A stretch of DNA of 64,000 nucleotides, taken from NCBI GenBank assembly GCA_963752755.1, contig CAVVZJ010000003.1, positions 310,001-374,000 of the forward strand, read 5' to 3'. Made by a program: the position numbers and the translations under genes. This document shows positions 16,496 through 26,454 of the stretch, in pieces; position 1 is the stretch's first letter, and each line of letters opens with the position of its first letter. Source of the DNA: CAVVZJ01 sp963752755 (GTDB lineage: Bacteria; Planctomycetota; Planctomycetia; Isosphaerales; Isosphaeraceae). The notes under the pieces were generated by a model. That model was not told where the DNA came from, ran no database searches, and saw only the letters and a program-made list of their open reading frames with translations.

Positions 16496-19297
16496 ATGAT
16501 GACGCCGCGTGCCTTGACGATCGGGCGGTCGCCGACCAGCCGTGTCGTTCGCCGATTTCCCTGGTTACTGGTCCTCCTGATCGGCGCCGGGGCCGGTCCA
16601 TTCCGGCCGACGCCGAAGTTCGAGGGCCGGTTGATTCCCAACCCGCCCCGTCAGGGCGAGCCTTGGACGCCCCCGGAGACAATGCTCCCGGGGTTCCTCG
16701 TGCGGGCCACGGACGACCTGTTCGCGTCGGGGATGGCCGACCCGCGCGATTGCGAGTATCGCGAGGTCGAGATCGGCGATGCGGGCCTCGTCACGACCCG
16801 AGGGTTCGTGCTACCGGAGCGGCCTGGCCTGGACGGTCGGTTCGCCGTGAGCTGGGACGGCGTCGTCTATCCCGTGTTCGCGCTCGGCCCGGCGGCCGAC
16901 GTGGAGGTGGACGTCCGCGCGATGGCCGACGCGATGGTGAAAGGCCGTCAGGCGGACGAGGCCGCGGGTCGGACCTGGCCCGGTGGCGCGAGCGGGTTTG
17001 TAAATCCGGGCGGCTCACCGGGACCGTTCCTCGACGAGGGCGGCTCGCCGACCGCGTTCCGATCGCCACGGACGCTCGGCATTCTCCTCCGCCTCGGTCG
17101 GGCCGACCTGGCCGAACGCCTCTTCGCCGCCGGTACGGTCTGGACCCCGGAGGCGCCCCGACCCGACCTGACCGATTACCACCTCTCGTTCGTCTCGCTC
17201 GCGAACGGCTGGGGCGGGGTCGTCTATCACCGCCTGCTCTCGGCACACCAGCGGGGCGATGATGTCGTCGCGCTCGACGCCGCCCGACGGCTCGCGGCGT
17301 TCCAGCAGGCGGTGGACGCGCGGGCCGAGGCCATGGGCTTTCTGCGCCCCGGGCCGCGGTACGACGGTCCCGTTCCGGCCCCGTATCTCGGCCCCTACAG
17401 TCAGCTTGACATCCTCCTGGCCGACCAGGAGCGGCGGGCCCAGGAGCCTCCACGCGGGCCGATCCCCACTCGGGGGGCCGATCGGATCGCGGCCTTGATC
17501 CGCGCGTTCGATCAGATCCACGTCCGGCAGTTCTCCGTCCCCGGCTCGGCCAATCCGGCCGACGCCCCGATCGTCCACGAGTTGATCGCCGAGGGGGACG
17601 CGGCCGTCGCTCCGCTGCTGGAGGCCCTCGTCTCCGACACGAGGCTGACGCGGTCCGTCACCGGCGGGCGCGGTCCGGAGCACGTCCATCCCGTCACCGA
17701 CGCGATCTACGGGGCGTTGAGGGGCATCCTCAAAACCGATCGGTTCCTGGAGCATGGCGACGACCAGGCCGCGCTACGGACGCCCGAGGGTCGCCAGCGA
17801 CTCGCCGCAGCAATCCGCACCTTCTGGGAGAAGAACCGCGAGATCCCGCTGGTCGAGCGCTGGTCTCGGACCCTCCGCGACGATTCGGCCGGGTCCCGCC
17901 GCTGGCTCGAAGCGGCGGCGGGGCTGACGCAGCCAAGCGAGGCGGACCGGCCTCTCGTCGTGATCGGCGCTGTCCTCCCGAGGCGACCGGGGCCGGCGCC
18001 TTCAATGAAGGGGGAGCCGCTCCGATCGCGGCACGACCCGAGCGTCTCCGACCTTCTCGCCCGCCGCAGTGCCGAACCGGCCCGATCCAGCGCGGGCACG
18101 AACTCGGACTCCGGCCTGAACCAGGCTTGCTCGCTCGCCTTGATGTTCGTGCGTTGGGATGAACCCGCCTCCTTGCCGACCGTGAAGGCGTTGATGACGG
18201 CGTGCCGTGAGCGTTCGGAGGACCGCTCCGATCGGAGTTACGGCCCCTTCCTCGCCCGGTTCACCGAGATCCGCGTCGGGGCCGGCGACCGCGAGGCTCT
18301 CGAGGAGTACGCTGATTGGGTCGAGGACGTCCAGCCGAAGGCGATCGTGCATTCCCTGTTCGCCGCGCTCGCGCCCCTCTGGACCTATCCCGACCACCCG
18401 GCGATCGCGGAGGCCGCCCGGTCGATGTTCCGCGACCCGAATTCGCCCTGGTTGCCGCTGGTCCCTCGCGAGCGGAATCAGCTCGTCTTTCCCTTTGAGG
18501 ACCCGATCGCGTCGCCACTGGTCTGTCTGCCGCCCTTCCGCGAGGCCCTGCTCGCGGCCCTGGAGGACGAGACGCCGGTCGGGACGGCGAGCCTCGGGAC
18601 GGAAGGCGCGGTCCGTTACCAGTTGAAATCGGGCCTGTCGGGCAGCATCGGCAACTTGCGGACTCCGAATCCTGGAGAACATCCTCGGGTCGAGGTGACG
18701 ATCCGCGCCTGCGACGTCATCGCCTGGAAGCTCTCGGTCCTGGAGGGAGCGCCGGAGTGCCCACTTTACGGGGACGAAGCCCACCGCGACGCCGCTGTGG
18801 CGGCCTGTGCGGAGTACCTCCGCCACTATGGCTCCCACTTCTCGCCAGAGGCTCCACCGGGCGAGAATGACTTCCCCCACCCGAAGGCGCACCTGCGGTT
18901 TCCCAGCCTCGGACGGCCGGCGACGGCCGAGGACGTCCGCGAGGGGCGGGCCATCTTCTCCCTCGAAGACGAGGGCGAGGCCCGGGTCGTGGCCTTGCCG
19001 GGTGGCTTCCCGAGACGGGCCAGGTGGGTCACGCTCCAGGACTTCCCGATCGACCGGCAGCTCGGCAACGGCCAGATCCGCCGCGACTACCTCCAGGATG
19101 GCTGGATCTGGCAGGCCGAGGAGGTCCGCAAGGATGAGGGCTGGGAGCGGTTCTACGGGTTCGTCGGACACGCCACCATCGCCCGCGTGCCGGCCGCGGA
19201 GATCGAGTTCCCGGGGAGCGTCGGCAAGAAGCCCATCGCCGGGGAAAGCCGGCTCAAGCCTTCCGACGACCCCCCTTCGCCTCGGCACGGGCCGTGA
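16496..19297 (+). CDS. Large secreted hypothetical protein
   Basis: The start has a strong ribosome binding site (AAGGAGGAGGAGGG) and a tandem ATGATG. The N-terminus SRVVRRFPWLLVLLIGAGAG is a signal peptide or anchor. The 933-residue body has no motif I recognise. It contains helical stretches (TLGILLRLGRADLAERLFAA, AARRLAAFQQAVDARAEAMG) and a C-terminal part rich in aromatic residues (GWIWQAEEVRKDEGWERFYG). It follows the regulatory-domain protein with a 25-base gap and may partner with it. Its last 44 bases overlap the end of the convergent hrpB gene. Confidence 0.75.
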   Translation: MMTPRALTIGRSPTSRVVRRFPWLLVLLIGAGAGPFRPTPKFEGRLIPNPPRQGEPWTPPETMLPGFLVRATDDLFASGMADPRDCEYREVEIGDAGLVTTRGFVLPERPGLDGRFAVSWDGVVYPVFALGPAADVEVDVRAMADAMVKGRQADEAAGRTWPGGASGFVNPGGSPGPFLDEGGSPTAFRSPRTLGILLRLGRADLAERLFAAGTVWTPEAPRPDLTDYHLSFVSLANGWGGVVYHRLLSAHQRGDDVVALDAARRLAAFQQAVDARAEAMGFLRPGPRYDGPVPAPYLGPYSQLDILLADQERRAQEPPRGPIPTRGADRIAALIRAFDQIHVRQFSVPGSANPADAPIVHELIAEGDAAVAPLLEALVSDTRLTRSVTGGRGPEHVHPVTDAIYGALRGILKTDRFLEHGDDQAALRTPEGRQRLAAAIRTFWEKNREIPLVERWSRTLRDDSAGSRRWLEAAAGLTQPSEADRPLVVIGAVLPRRPGPAPSMKGEPLRSRHDPSVSDLLARRSAEPARSSAGTNSDSGLNQACSLALMFVRWDEPASLPTVKALMTACRERSEDRSDRSYGPFLARFTEIRVGAGDREALEEYADWVEDVQPKAIVHSLFAALAPLWTYPDHPAIAEAARSMFRDPNSPWLPLVPRERNQLVFPFEDPIASPLVCLPPFREALLAALEDETPVGTASLGTEGAVRYQLKSGLSGSIGNLRTPNPGEHPRVEVTIRACDVIAWKLSVLEGAPECPLYGDEAHRDAAVAACAEYLRHYGSHFSPEAPPGENDFPHPKAHLRFPSLGRPATAEDVREGRAIFSLEDEGEARVVALPGGFPRRARWVTLQDFPIDRQLGNGQIRRDYLQDGWIWQAEEVRKDEGWERFYGFVGHATIARVPAAEIEFPGSVGKKPIAGESRLKPSDDPPSPRHGP

Positions 19298-21853
19298 ACG
19301 GATCGTCGGGCCAGGCGTGGCGGGGATAGCGGCGCGGAGATCCTTGCGGACCTGGTGATAGGTCGTCGTCCAGAAGCTCCGCAGATCGTCGGTGATCTGG
19401 ACCGGACGGAAGTTCGGGCCGAGCAGGTGCAGGACCACCGCGACCCGACCGGCGGCGAGACGGGGCGTGTCGGACCATCCGAAGAGTTCCTGAAGGCGAA
19501 CGGCCAGCACCGGAGGGCGATTCGCTTCGTAGCTGAGCGCAATCCGGCTGCCGCTGGGGACGACCAGGGCCTCGGGGGCCTGCTCGTCCATGGCCTGTCG
19601 CTGGGTGTAGGACAGTCGCCCGAGAAGCAAGGGGACGAGCGGGACGCGGCGCATCTCGTCCAGGGTGCGGCGGCCGCTTGAAGCGTCGGCGACGATGGCG
19701 GCCAGCTCGTCGGGTCCGAAGTCAGGCCAGTCGCGTTCGGGCAGCACCCGGCGAAGGAAGGCGAGACGTTCGAGGAATCGGGCGGCGGCCTCGTCCTCGC
19801 GAAGGAACGTCTCAGCCCGGTCTGCCAGAGAGGCGGTGAGTGCCGTGGCGGCCTCGACCGGATCGACGGCGCCGTGGGTCTGCTCGCGGAGCGGCAGGTC
19901 ACGGTAGAGAACGGATTGCGTCGCGACTGCGCGGCCTCGGGACTCGTCGAACCGGACCGAACGCTCGCGTCGAATCGAGCCAGGAAAGACGTCTTCCAGC
20001 CAGTCGAAGCGGATTTCACTGGCGATCCGGACGCGGGCCTCGCGGTTGGCGTGTCGGCGATCGTCACGGGGATCGAGGGCGAGGAACAAGTCGGCTTCAC
20101 GGACGACCGACTCAGGTTCCAGCCGGACCCCTCGCCCTCCCACCATCAAGGCTGCGGACGGGTCGCCGGCGCGGCGACGGCAGACGCGGTCCGGATAGGC
20201 GGCCAGGGGGAGTCGAAGCAAGAGATCCTCGGATTCGAGGGCGTCTGCCGGGAGGGCCAACGTCGAACCTTCTCGGTGATCGAGGCGGCGTCCGATCCGA
20301 AAAAGCTCATCGCGAGCCTGAGCGATGCGCGGCGCCGTAGCGGGATCGATACCCATCGACCGCAGTCGCGGTGCGTGGAACCGGCAGCGCTCGGCCTCGT
20401 CGAGCAAGTCCAGCCGATCGAGCAGGTCGGAACGGCCGAGCGAGCCCGGGTGTCGGCGGCTCCTGGGTAACTCCGAACCCCGCGCGACCAGGTCCTTCTC
20501 GGCGAGCAAGGCGGCCATCGCGGCCCCCTCGCGGAGCCGACCCGTCCGCGCCGCCTCGATCAGGAGACGACCCAGCCGGGGATGAACGGGCAAGGCGAGC
20601 AACTGGCGGCCCATCGGCGTGATCCGGCCTGACTCCAGAGCGCCGAGCATCGACAGCAAGCGATCGGCAGCCGCCAACGCTTCGGGAGGCGGCGGCTCGA
20701 ACCAGCCGAAGCAAGCGGGGTCGGGCTGTCCCCAGGCGTGGATCGTGAGGACGGTGGAGGTCAGGTCGGCGCGGCGGATTTCTGGCTCGTCGAAGTCGGG
20801 GCGGCCACGGTCCTCACGTTCGGACCAGAGCCGCAGACAGCGTCCCGGCCCGAGCCGTCCCGCCCGGCCGGCGCGCTGAGTGGCGGAGGCCCGGCTGATC
20901 TTGCCCAGTTCGAGCCGGTCGAGGCCACGCGCCGGGTCATGAATGGCGAATCGCGCCAGGCCCGTATCGAGGACCACGCTAACCCCCTCGATCGTCAAGG
21001 AGGTCTCGGCCACGTTTGTGGAGAGGATCAACTTACGTCGCCCGGCGGGCCGCAGCGCGCGGTCCTGCTCGTCGGCGGGAAGGCTGCCGTGCAGGGGGAG
21101 CACGAGCAGATCCTCGCGGCGGGCGATCGGCTCGACGGCGCGGAGGGTTCGTCGGATCTCCTCCAGGCCAGGCAGGAAAGCGAGCAGATCGCCGCTCGGG
21201 CCGTGCGTCTCGGTGGCGAGAGCGTGGCCAACGGCGTGGGCGAGCCGATCGGGCAGGGGAGTGCGCGCGTCGGGCGGTGGGAGGTATTCGATCGCGATGG
21301 GAAACGTCCGCCCCTCGGCATGCAGCACAGGGCAATCGCCAAGAAACCGGGCGACCGGACCAGCATCGAGCGTTGCTGACATAACAACAATGATAAGCTC
21401 ATCGCGAACGGACTCTTTAATCTCCCGAAGCAAGGCCAGGGCGAGGTCGGAGTGCAGGCCCCGTTCGTGGAACTCGTCGAGTACGACGGCGCCGACGCCC
21501 TCAAGAAACGGGTCCGCGAGGAGTTGGCGGGTCAAGACGCCCTCCGTGAGAACGCGCAGCCGCGTCGTGGGACCAACACGGCGGTCGAAGCGAACCTGAT
21601 AGCCAACCTCGGCCCCCACCGCCCAGCCACGTTCCTCCGCGATCCGCGACGCGGCGGCCCGCGCGGCGACTCGACGCGGCTGGAGCATCACGACCGCCGG
21701 CCGCGAGGGGTCCAGCAAACCCGAATCCAGCAAGGCCGGCGGTACCCGTGTCGTCTTCCCCGCCCCCGGCGGAGCCACCAGAACCGCGGTGCGCGCGATG
21801 CGCAGAGCGTCGATCACGCCCGGCAACAACGCGTCAATGGGCAGCGGAATCAT
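19254..21853 (-). CDS. hrpB: ATP-dependent RNA helicase HrpB (one frame change near the end)
   Basis: HrpB is a DEAH-box helicase of uncertain cellular role, about 820-850 residues in most bacteria. From the ATG at 21853 the protein shows Walker A VAPPGAGKTTRVP, motif II VVLDEFHERGLHSDLA, motif III VVMSATLDAGPVARFLG, STNVAETSLTIEGV and QRAGRAGRLGPGRCLRLW, then the HrpB-specific C-terminal domain (PERDWPDFGPDELAAIVADA, GSRIALSYEANRPPVLAVRL, LGPNFRPVQITDDLRSFW). At about 19335 the frame changes from KDLR to RRYPRHAWPDDPFTARAEAK, the normal HrpB tail, ending at 19254. The shift is probably a sequencing indel. The 3' end overlaps the convergent gene by 44 bases. Confidence 0.92.
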
Positions 21854-22028
21854 GAGCCCTCGTGTCGGCTAGGTGCTCGTTGTTACGATTGTCATGATAG
21901 CAGTCTGTCCAGGGCCGGACGGGCAAGGCGGAAAAAAAGGATTCGAGCCTTGTCCCGGGCCGTTGCGGACGCTAAGATTCGGGAGATCATCTTCAGACGG
22001 GTCGGAACCGGAGCGGAAACTCCCCCCG

Positions 22029-22391
22029 ATGGCTTTCCTGTTCGCCATCCTCTGGTCGATCGCTACGTTGCCCGGTTCTGGGCCGCATTCGATCGCACTC
22101 TCAAGTGCCGAACTGCTGCCCGGCCTGCCCGCCCCCATCGCCTTCCACCTCCTGCCGACGGTTCGGCGTGCCCACGGGGACCCCGCTCACGAGGTTCCCC
22201 ACGAGGAATGCTCGGTCGCTGAACAGACTGAGCCGGGTGAAGAGGAGTTCAAGGACTCCTCACCCAACTCCGGCGCCTTGATCGATCTGGCCAGCTTCGA
22301 CCGGGCCGCTACCTGCCGCCCGGTCGCTTCTTTGCGCCGTCATCCTGACACCGCGCTGGTCGAGATGCGATCAACCTGCCTACGCTGCTGA
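22029..22391 (+). CDS. Small putative secreted hypothetical protein
   Basis: From ATG 22029 a 120-residue protein begins MAFLFAILWSIATLPGSGPH, a short hydrophobic signal-like segment. A Glu-rich middle (EECSVAEQTEPGEEEFKDSS) and a Cys-containing C-terminus (RSTCLRC) follow. No family is recognised. The coding call rests on the plausible signal segment and length, so it is uncertain. It is transcribed divergently from hrpB. Confidence 0.35.
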   Translation: MAFLFAILWSIATLPGSGPHSIALSSAELLPGLPAPIAFHLLPTVRRAHGDPAHEVPHEECSVAEQTEPGEEEFKDSSPNSGALIDLASFDRAATCRPVASLRRHPDTALVEMRSTCLRC

Positions 22392-22718
22392 GCCCCTACC
22401 CCACGAGCGCCTCAAGCCTCCGGATCGAACGGGCTCCGCTAGAACGTCCGCCATGCGACGAGCGCGGGCAGAGTCCGACCGCTTCCCCCGGATGGTTTCG
22501 AGTCGTTCGCTGGCTTGCGATCGGCTTGTGCTGAGCTGATTGTGTGGAGATCTGAAAACCTCTCCAGACAGGCTCTAGCCCCTGCCCCGCCCGCAGCAAG
22601 AGCAGCCGAAGACGGCTGTGAATCCAAGCGAGAGAACGGCCTCTCGTAAGCCGGGTCGGTCGATCCACGCCCGCCCGGTGTCCAGTGTGCTTTGCTGATC
22701 ACCCAAGGACCTCAAGCT
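22392..22718. other. Intergenic region upstream of the SbtA-type transporter
   Basis: I see no gene in this stretch. It should carry the promoter of the transporter starting at 22719. No confident -35/-10 pair or operator could be assigned. Confidence 0.3.
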
Positions 22719-24245
22719 ATGCGAATGCGTCGACTCTCCCCCCCCGTCGCGATCGCTCTCCTTCTCCTCGCATCGTTGGGGATTTCTCGCACCTCGGCGG
22801 GTGAAATCCATGCCACGATCAAGGAAGTTGATCCAGCGGGCAGGCGCGTTGTGGTGGAGCCAAACGGCTCTCATGATTCTTTGACAGTGCATCTGGACGA
22901 GGACGCCCAGGTTGCCGGCCCGGAGGGCCAAACCCACGCTCTGGCCACACTGAAGCCTGGTACTCGAATCATCGTGCAGGACGAACTGGTCAGCCCCCGC
23001 CTGGAGATCGAACCCCCCACGCCGCACCGTTCAATCGTGGGCGAGTTCTGGCACAACTTCACGCATAACCTGTTCAAGCCCCTGCTACTGTTCTTCTACA
23101 TGGGATTCCTCGTGCCGATCCTCCGGGTGAAGTTCGAGTTTCCTTATGTGATCTACCAGGGACTGACGATCTACCTGCTGATCGCGATCGGCTGGCACGG
23201 CGGCGAGGAACTCTCGCGGCTCGATCCGTCGGTACTTGGCTCGGTCGTCGGGTTCATGGGCGTTGGCTTCGTGACCAACTTCGTCATCGGCGTGATGGCC
23301 TACCTCCTGCTGAGCGTCATGACCCGGATGAGGCGTGTTGACAAGGCGACGGTCGCCGGCTATTACGGCTCCGACTCGGCGGGCACGTTCGTGACCTGCC
23401 TGGGCGTGCTGGCGGCGATTAACATGAAAGCCGACGCCTACATGCCCGTGATGCTGGCCGTCATGGAAATCCCCGGCTGCCTCGTGGCGCTTTACCTGAT
23501 TTCCCGACTCCGGCACCAGGGGATGGACCCTCTCGGCAACATGCCCGACGAGGCGGGCTACAACCCAAAGGCCAAGCCTCCCCTGGCGATGATGGACGTC
23601 GCTCACGGCCATGGCGAGCACCACGGCCATGACCCGGTCCAGGATGAGGCGGAGCTTTCGCTGGAGCGGATGGAGCACGATGAGAATGAGGCCCCGACCC
23701 GGAAGCCCAAGGGATTCCTGAGCCCCCAACTGCTCCACGAGGTCTTCCTCAACCCCGGCCTCTACCTTCTCTTCGGCGGGATTGCGGTCGGCTACATCAG
23801 CGGGCTGCAAGGACCGGAGGTCACTCGGGCCGACGACAGCTTCTTCGTCACGCTCTTCCAGGGAGTCCTCTGCCTCTTCCTGCTGGAGATGGGCATGACC
23901 GCCTCACGGAAGCTGATGGACCTGAAAACCGCCGGCTGGGGCTTCATCGCCTTCGGCGTGCTGGCGCCGAACGTGTTCGCGACCCTGGGCATCCTGGTGG
24001 CCCACACCTTCTCGCATGTGACCGGGGTTCACTTCCTGATGGGCACTTATGCCCTGTTTTCCGTGCTCTGCGCGGCGGCGTCGTATATCGCGGTGCCGGC
24101 CGTGCAACGGCTGGCCATTCCGGAGGCAAGCCCAACGCTGCCCCTGGCGGCCTCACTCGGCCTGACCTTCTCCTACAACGTGACCGTGGGGATTCCTGTG
24201 TACATCGAAATTGCGAAGCTCATCACGAGGGCTTGGCCTGTGTGA
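22719..24245 (+). CDS. sbtA: SbtA-family sodium-dependent bicarbonate transporter with an N-terminal periplasmic domain
   Basis: SbtA imports bicarbonate with sodium across the inner membrane. The membrane part matches the family: GYYGSDSAGTFVTCLGVLAA, MPVMLAVMEIPGCLVALYLI, GVLCLFLLEMGMTASRKLMD and the C-terminal LPLAASLGLTFSYNVTVGIP, close to the SLxLTASLGxTFPxN region of cyanobacterial SbtA. At 508 residues it is longer than the usual 370. An N-terminal signal (IALLLLASLGISRTSAGE) precedes about 100 periplasmic residues with a beta-rich look (IHATIKEVDPAGRRVVVEPN). The cytoplasmic loop between the two five-helix halves is His-rich (VAHGHGEHHGHDPVQDE). No SbtB gene is adjacent. Assignment is by motif recall. 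Confidence 0.8.
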   Translation: MRMRRLSPPVAIALLLLASLGISRTSAGEIHATIKEVDPAGRRVVVEPNGSHDSLTVHLDEDAQVAGPEGQTHALATLKPGTRIIVQDELVSPRLEIEPPTPHRSIVGEFWHNFTHNLFKPLLLFFYMGFLVPILRVKFEFPYVIYQGLTIYLLIAIGWHGGEELSRLDPSVLGSVVGFMGVGFVTNFVIGVMAYLLLSVMTRMRRVDKATVAGYYGSDSAGTFVTCLGVLAAINMKADAYMPVMLAVMEIPGCLVALYLISRLRHQGMDPLGNMPDEAGYNPKAKPPLAMMDVAHGHGEHHGHDPVQDEAELSLERMEHDENEAPTRKPKGFLSPQLLHEVFLNPGLYLLFGGIAVGYISGLQGPEVTRADDSFFVTLFQGVLCLFLLEMGMTASRKLMDLKTAGWGFIAFGVLAPNVFATLGILVAHTFSHVTGVHFLMGTYALFSVLCAAASYIAVPAVQRLAIPEASPTLPLAASLGLTFSYNVTVGIPVYIEIAKLITRAWPV

Positions 24246-24291
24246 ACCGCTCCTGGGGGCCACGGCTCCCGGGCCGCTCCTCGGGGCGGCC

Positions 24292-25334
24292 CGGCGGCCC
24301 GGGCCCGTGGACTGGCTCGGCGTTCCTGGGGGGGAAAGCGCTGGGTCGATTCGCGGGCCCGGCCCGCCGGGCCGACGAGAGACGCGTCCGGTCAAGTCGA
24401 ACCCAAAACGTCGACGAAGTCTTGCAACAGGGCCAGGCCGGATCGGACCGGCAGGCCAGGGCCGAGAATCCGTAGGAGTTTTGATGCTCGATTCTGCGAT
24501 CCGGACGACTGGCTGCCCCGACCCGTGCGACGTCCGCCGTGCGCCTGGGGGGGAAAGCGCGTCGGGCGGCAACACGGGGCGGGGCCGCCAGCCGTCCGGA
24601 TCGTGGATCGGAATTCAGAGCAGACCCGTTCGACGGCCGGTGGCCCCGTCTCGTGCCGCCTGTCCTGCGCCTGGGGGGGAAAGCAGGGCAAGCGACACGG
24701 GGCGGGGCCACCGGCCGTCGCGGTACTCTCGCGAGGTAAGGAACCTTGAGGACTCCGGGGCCGGTGGCCCCGACCCGTGGGAGGGACGCGCGCCTGGGGG
24801 GGAAAGCGCGGACCGACTCACGGGGCGGGGCCACCGGCCCGGGAACTTCCGAGGTTGCGGATCACCTGTTTCCACACGTGCTGCACAACGACGGCCGGCG
24901 GCCCCGCTCCGTGCAACGCCCACCGGGCACCTGGGGGGGAACGCCCCGCGGGCGACACGGGGTGGGGCCACCGGCCGTCTCCGTCGCGCAGAATGCCTTC
25001 CGGCCGGTCGCCCCGGCCCGTGCACTTGTTCGTCAAGCACCTGGGGGGGATGGCTTGACGGACCGCACGGGGCGGGGCCACCGGCCGGGCCGGCGCGACC
25101 GTCGCAAATCGACCGGATCTCCCGGCCGGCTCCCCCACGTAGCCTTGTGCTCCGGATCGCAGGGAGGGTCCTGGAGCGATGATTCGAGGGCCGGAAAAGA
25201 TGGACCTGGCCTCCTCATCGCTGGTGGGTTGGAGGAATTCTCGACGGCGGGTGGCCCCGGTCCGTGTCTTGCTGATCGCGCGCCTGGGGGGGAATGCTCG
25301 GTCAGTGACACGGGCCGGGGCCACCCGCCGTCGA
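24292..25334 (+). repeat. Array of seven long palindromes with an invariant CCTGGGGGGGA apex
   Basis: Seven imperfect hairpin units of about 80-105 bases lie at 24292-24370, 24498-24602, 24631-24720, 24755-24843, 24890-24979, 25001-25087 and 25241-25334. Each has an outer stem like GGTGGCCCCGNCCCGTG / CACGGGGCGGGGCCACC, a variable inner stem and the same apex with exactly seven G. Stem bases differ between units but change on both arms: CTGGC/GCCAG in unit 2 against CCGGT/ACCGG in unit 3, and GGCGGGTGG with CCACCCGCC in unit 7. Spacers of 13 to about 155 bases are unrelated. All units have the same orientation. They lie between the convergent sbtA and TPR genes. Both strands are open over long stretches only because of composition; I do not call genes here. 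Confidence 0.85.
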
Positions 25335-25644
25335 GGATTGTATTCGCCGAGCCGAACCGGCAACGTCCGGCGATCCGCAACGATCGCATTTTGCATCGAC
25401 CCTCGTTCTCTCCGCGGGACACACCCGGCATTACCCGCCGGACAGGAAGCCCAACCTTTCCGAGCAGCTCGAGCAATCGTTCGACGCATCGCCTCCGAAC
25501 GTCCTCTCTGGAACGCTGAAGCCCGCCCCCATCAGAACGAGTAAGCCGTCCTTATTTTTGTCCCGCAATCAAAAATGATGGCGACGCAACTTCAAAAACT
25601 AAAGGGTTTGCGATAAGCACTCGGATTCACTCACGGCGTTTTGC

Positions 25645-26454
25645 TCAATCGCCAGCAGCCTCAATGGCGGCGATCGTCTGGCGAAGACCGGCATCGTAGG
25701 GCTGGATCTGGAGGGCTCGACGAAAGGTCGCGAGAGCATCCTCGCGGCGGCCGAGCTCGATGTAACACTTGCCGAGGCCGGCCAGGGCACCGATGTGGTA
25801 AGGGTTGCGGCGAAGGGCGCGGCGACAATCCGCAGCGCTCTCCGCGAAGCGGTCGAGGAAGAACAGGGCAATGGCACGCTGATTATAAGCCTCGGCGAAG
25901 TCGGGGGCACGTTCGATCAAGCGGGTCCCCAGGTCCACCGCCTCGCGGAGATGCTCGCGGTTGATCAGATCGCGCACCTGTTCGAGCTGAGCGTTGTTCT
26001 CCGGGCTATCGGCGCGGAACCAGATGGCCCAGAGGGCGTTGTGGGCGAGGTCGCGTACCACCGGATCGGGATCGCGGAGCCGGGCCGCCACAACCCCATT
26101 GACCGCGAAGCCGCCGACAAGTCCAAGCGCCAGCACGGCCGCCCGCCGCGCCTTGGTGCCACCCGACTGGGCCAGCCGTGCCAGGGTGCCCTCGGTATAC
26201 CGTGACCGGACGCTCCGGCGGAAGCTCTCGATGTCCTGATCCCGCAAGAAGGTGTCAAAGTAATCGACAAGCAGGGAGGCCGTGTGAGGCTCAAGCATGG
26301 GGCTGACTCCGTGGCGGGCGGGGACGAGGGCGGGGGCCGACGGGGTAGGGCTGGCAGGCAGAAGAAGGGAAAGCGCCGCCAGGGCGAACACCCTGGCTCG
26401 GACCGAAGAAGGAGGATGTCCGCGGACCGGACTCGGTCGCTGGGGGTTGGTCAT
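25645..26454 (-). CDS. Tetratricopeptide-repeat protein with signal segment
   Basis: From the ATG at 26454, 269 residues include a hydrophobic N-terminal segment (VFALAALSLLLPASPTPSAP), a HEAT-like part (RRAAVLALGLVGGFAVNGVV, RDPDPVVRDLAHNALWAIWF) and at least three TPR units toward the C-terminus (REAVDLGTRLIERAPDFAEA, SAADCRRALRRNPYHIGALA, DALATFRRALQIQPYDAGLR). It is probably an exported scaffold or interaction protein; the partner is unknown. It is convergent with sbtA across the palindrome array. Confidence 0.85.
   Translation of the reverse strand: MTNPQRPSPVRGHPPSSVRARVFALAALSLLLPASPTPSAPALVPARHGVSPMLEPHTASLLVDYFDTFLRDQDIESFRRSVRSRYTEGTLARLAQSGGTKARRAAVLALGLVGGFAVNGVVAARLRDPDPVVRDLAHNALWAIWFRADSPENNAQLEQVRDLINREHLREAVDLGTRLIERAPDFAEAYNQRAIALFFLDRFAESAADCRRALRRNPYHIGALAGLGKCYIELGRREDALATFRRALQIQPYDAGLRQTIAAIEAAGD

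Noticed and set aside
18002..19253. Extension of the hrpB frame to 1283 residues
   Set aside because: Beyond 19254 the frame is antisense to the secreted protein gene. The normal HrpB tail is found in a neighbouring frame ending at 19254.
24292..25334. CRISPR array
   Set aside because: Units are long palindromes of varying sequence with irregular spacers of 13 to about 155 bases. CRISPR repeats are near-identical, with even spacers, and no cas gene is present.
24211..25544. Long open frames on both strands across the palindrome array, with repeated GGK/GGATG-like peptides
   Set aside because: The peptides come from the repeated GC-rich palindromes read in any frame. No ribosome binding site, start context or family sequence supports translation.
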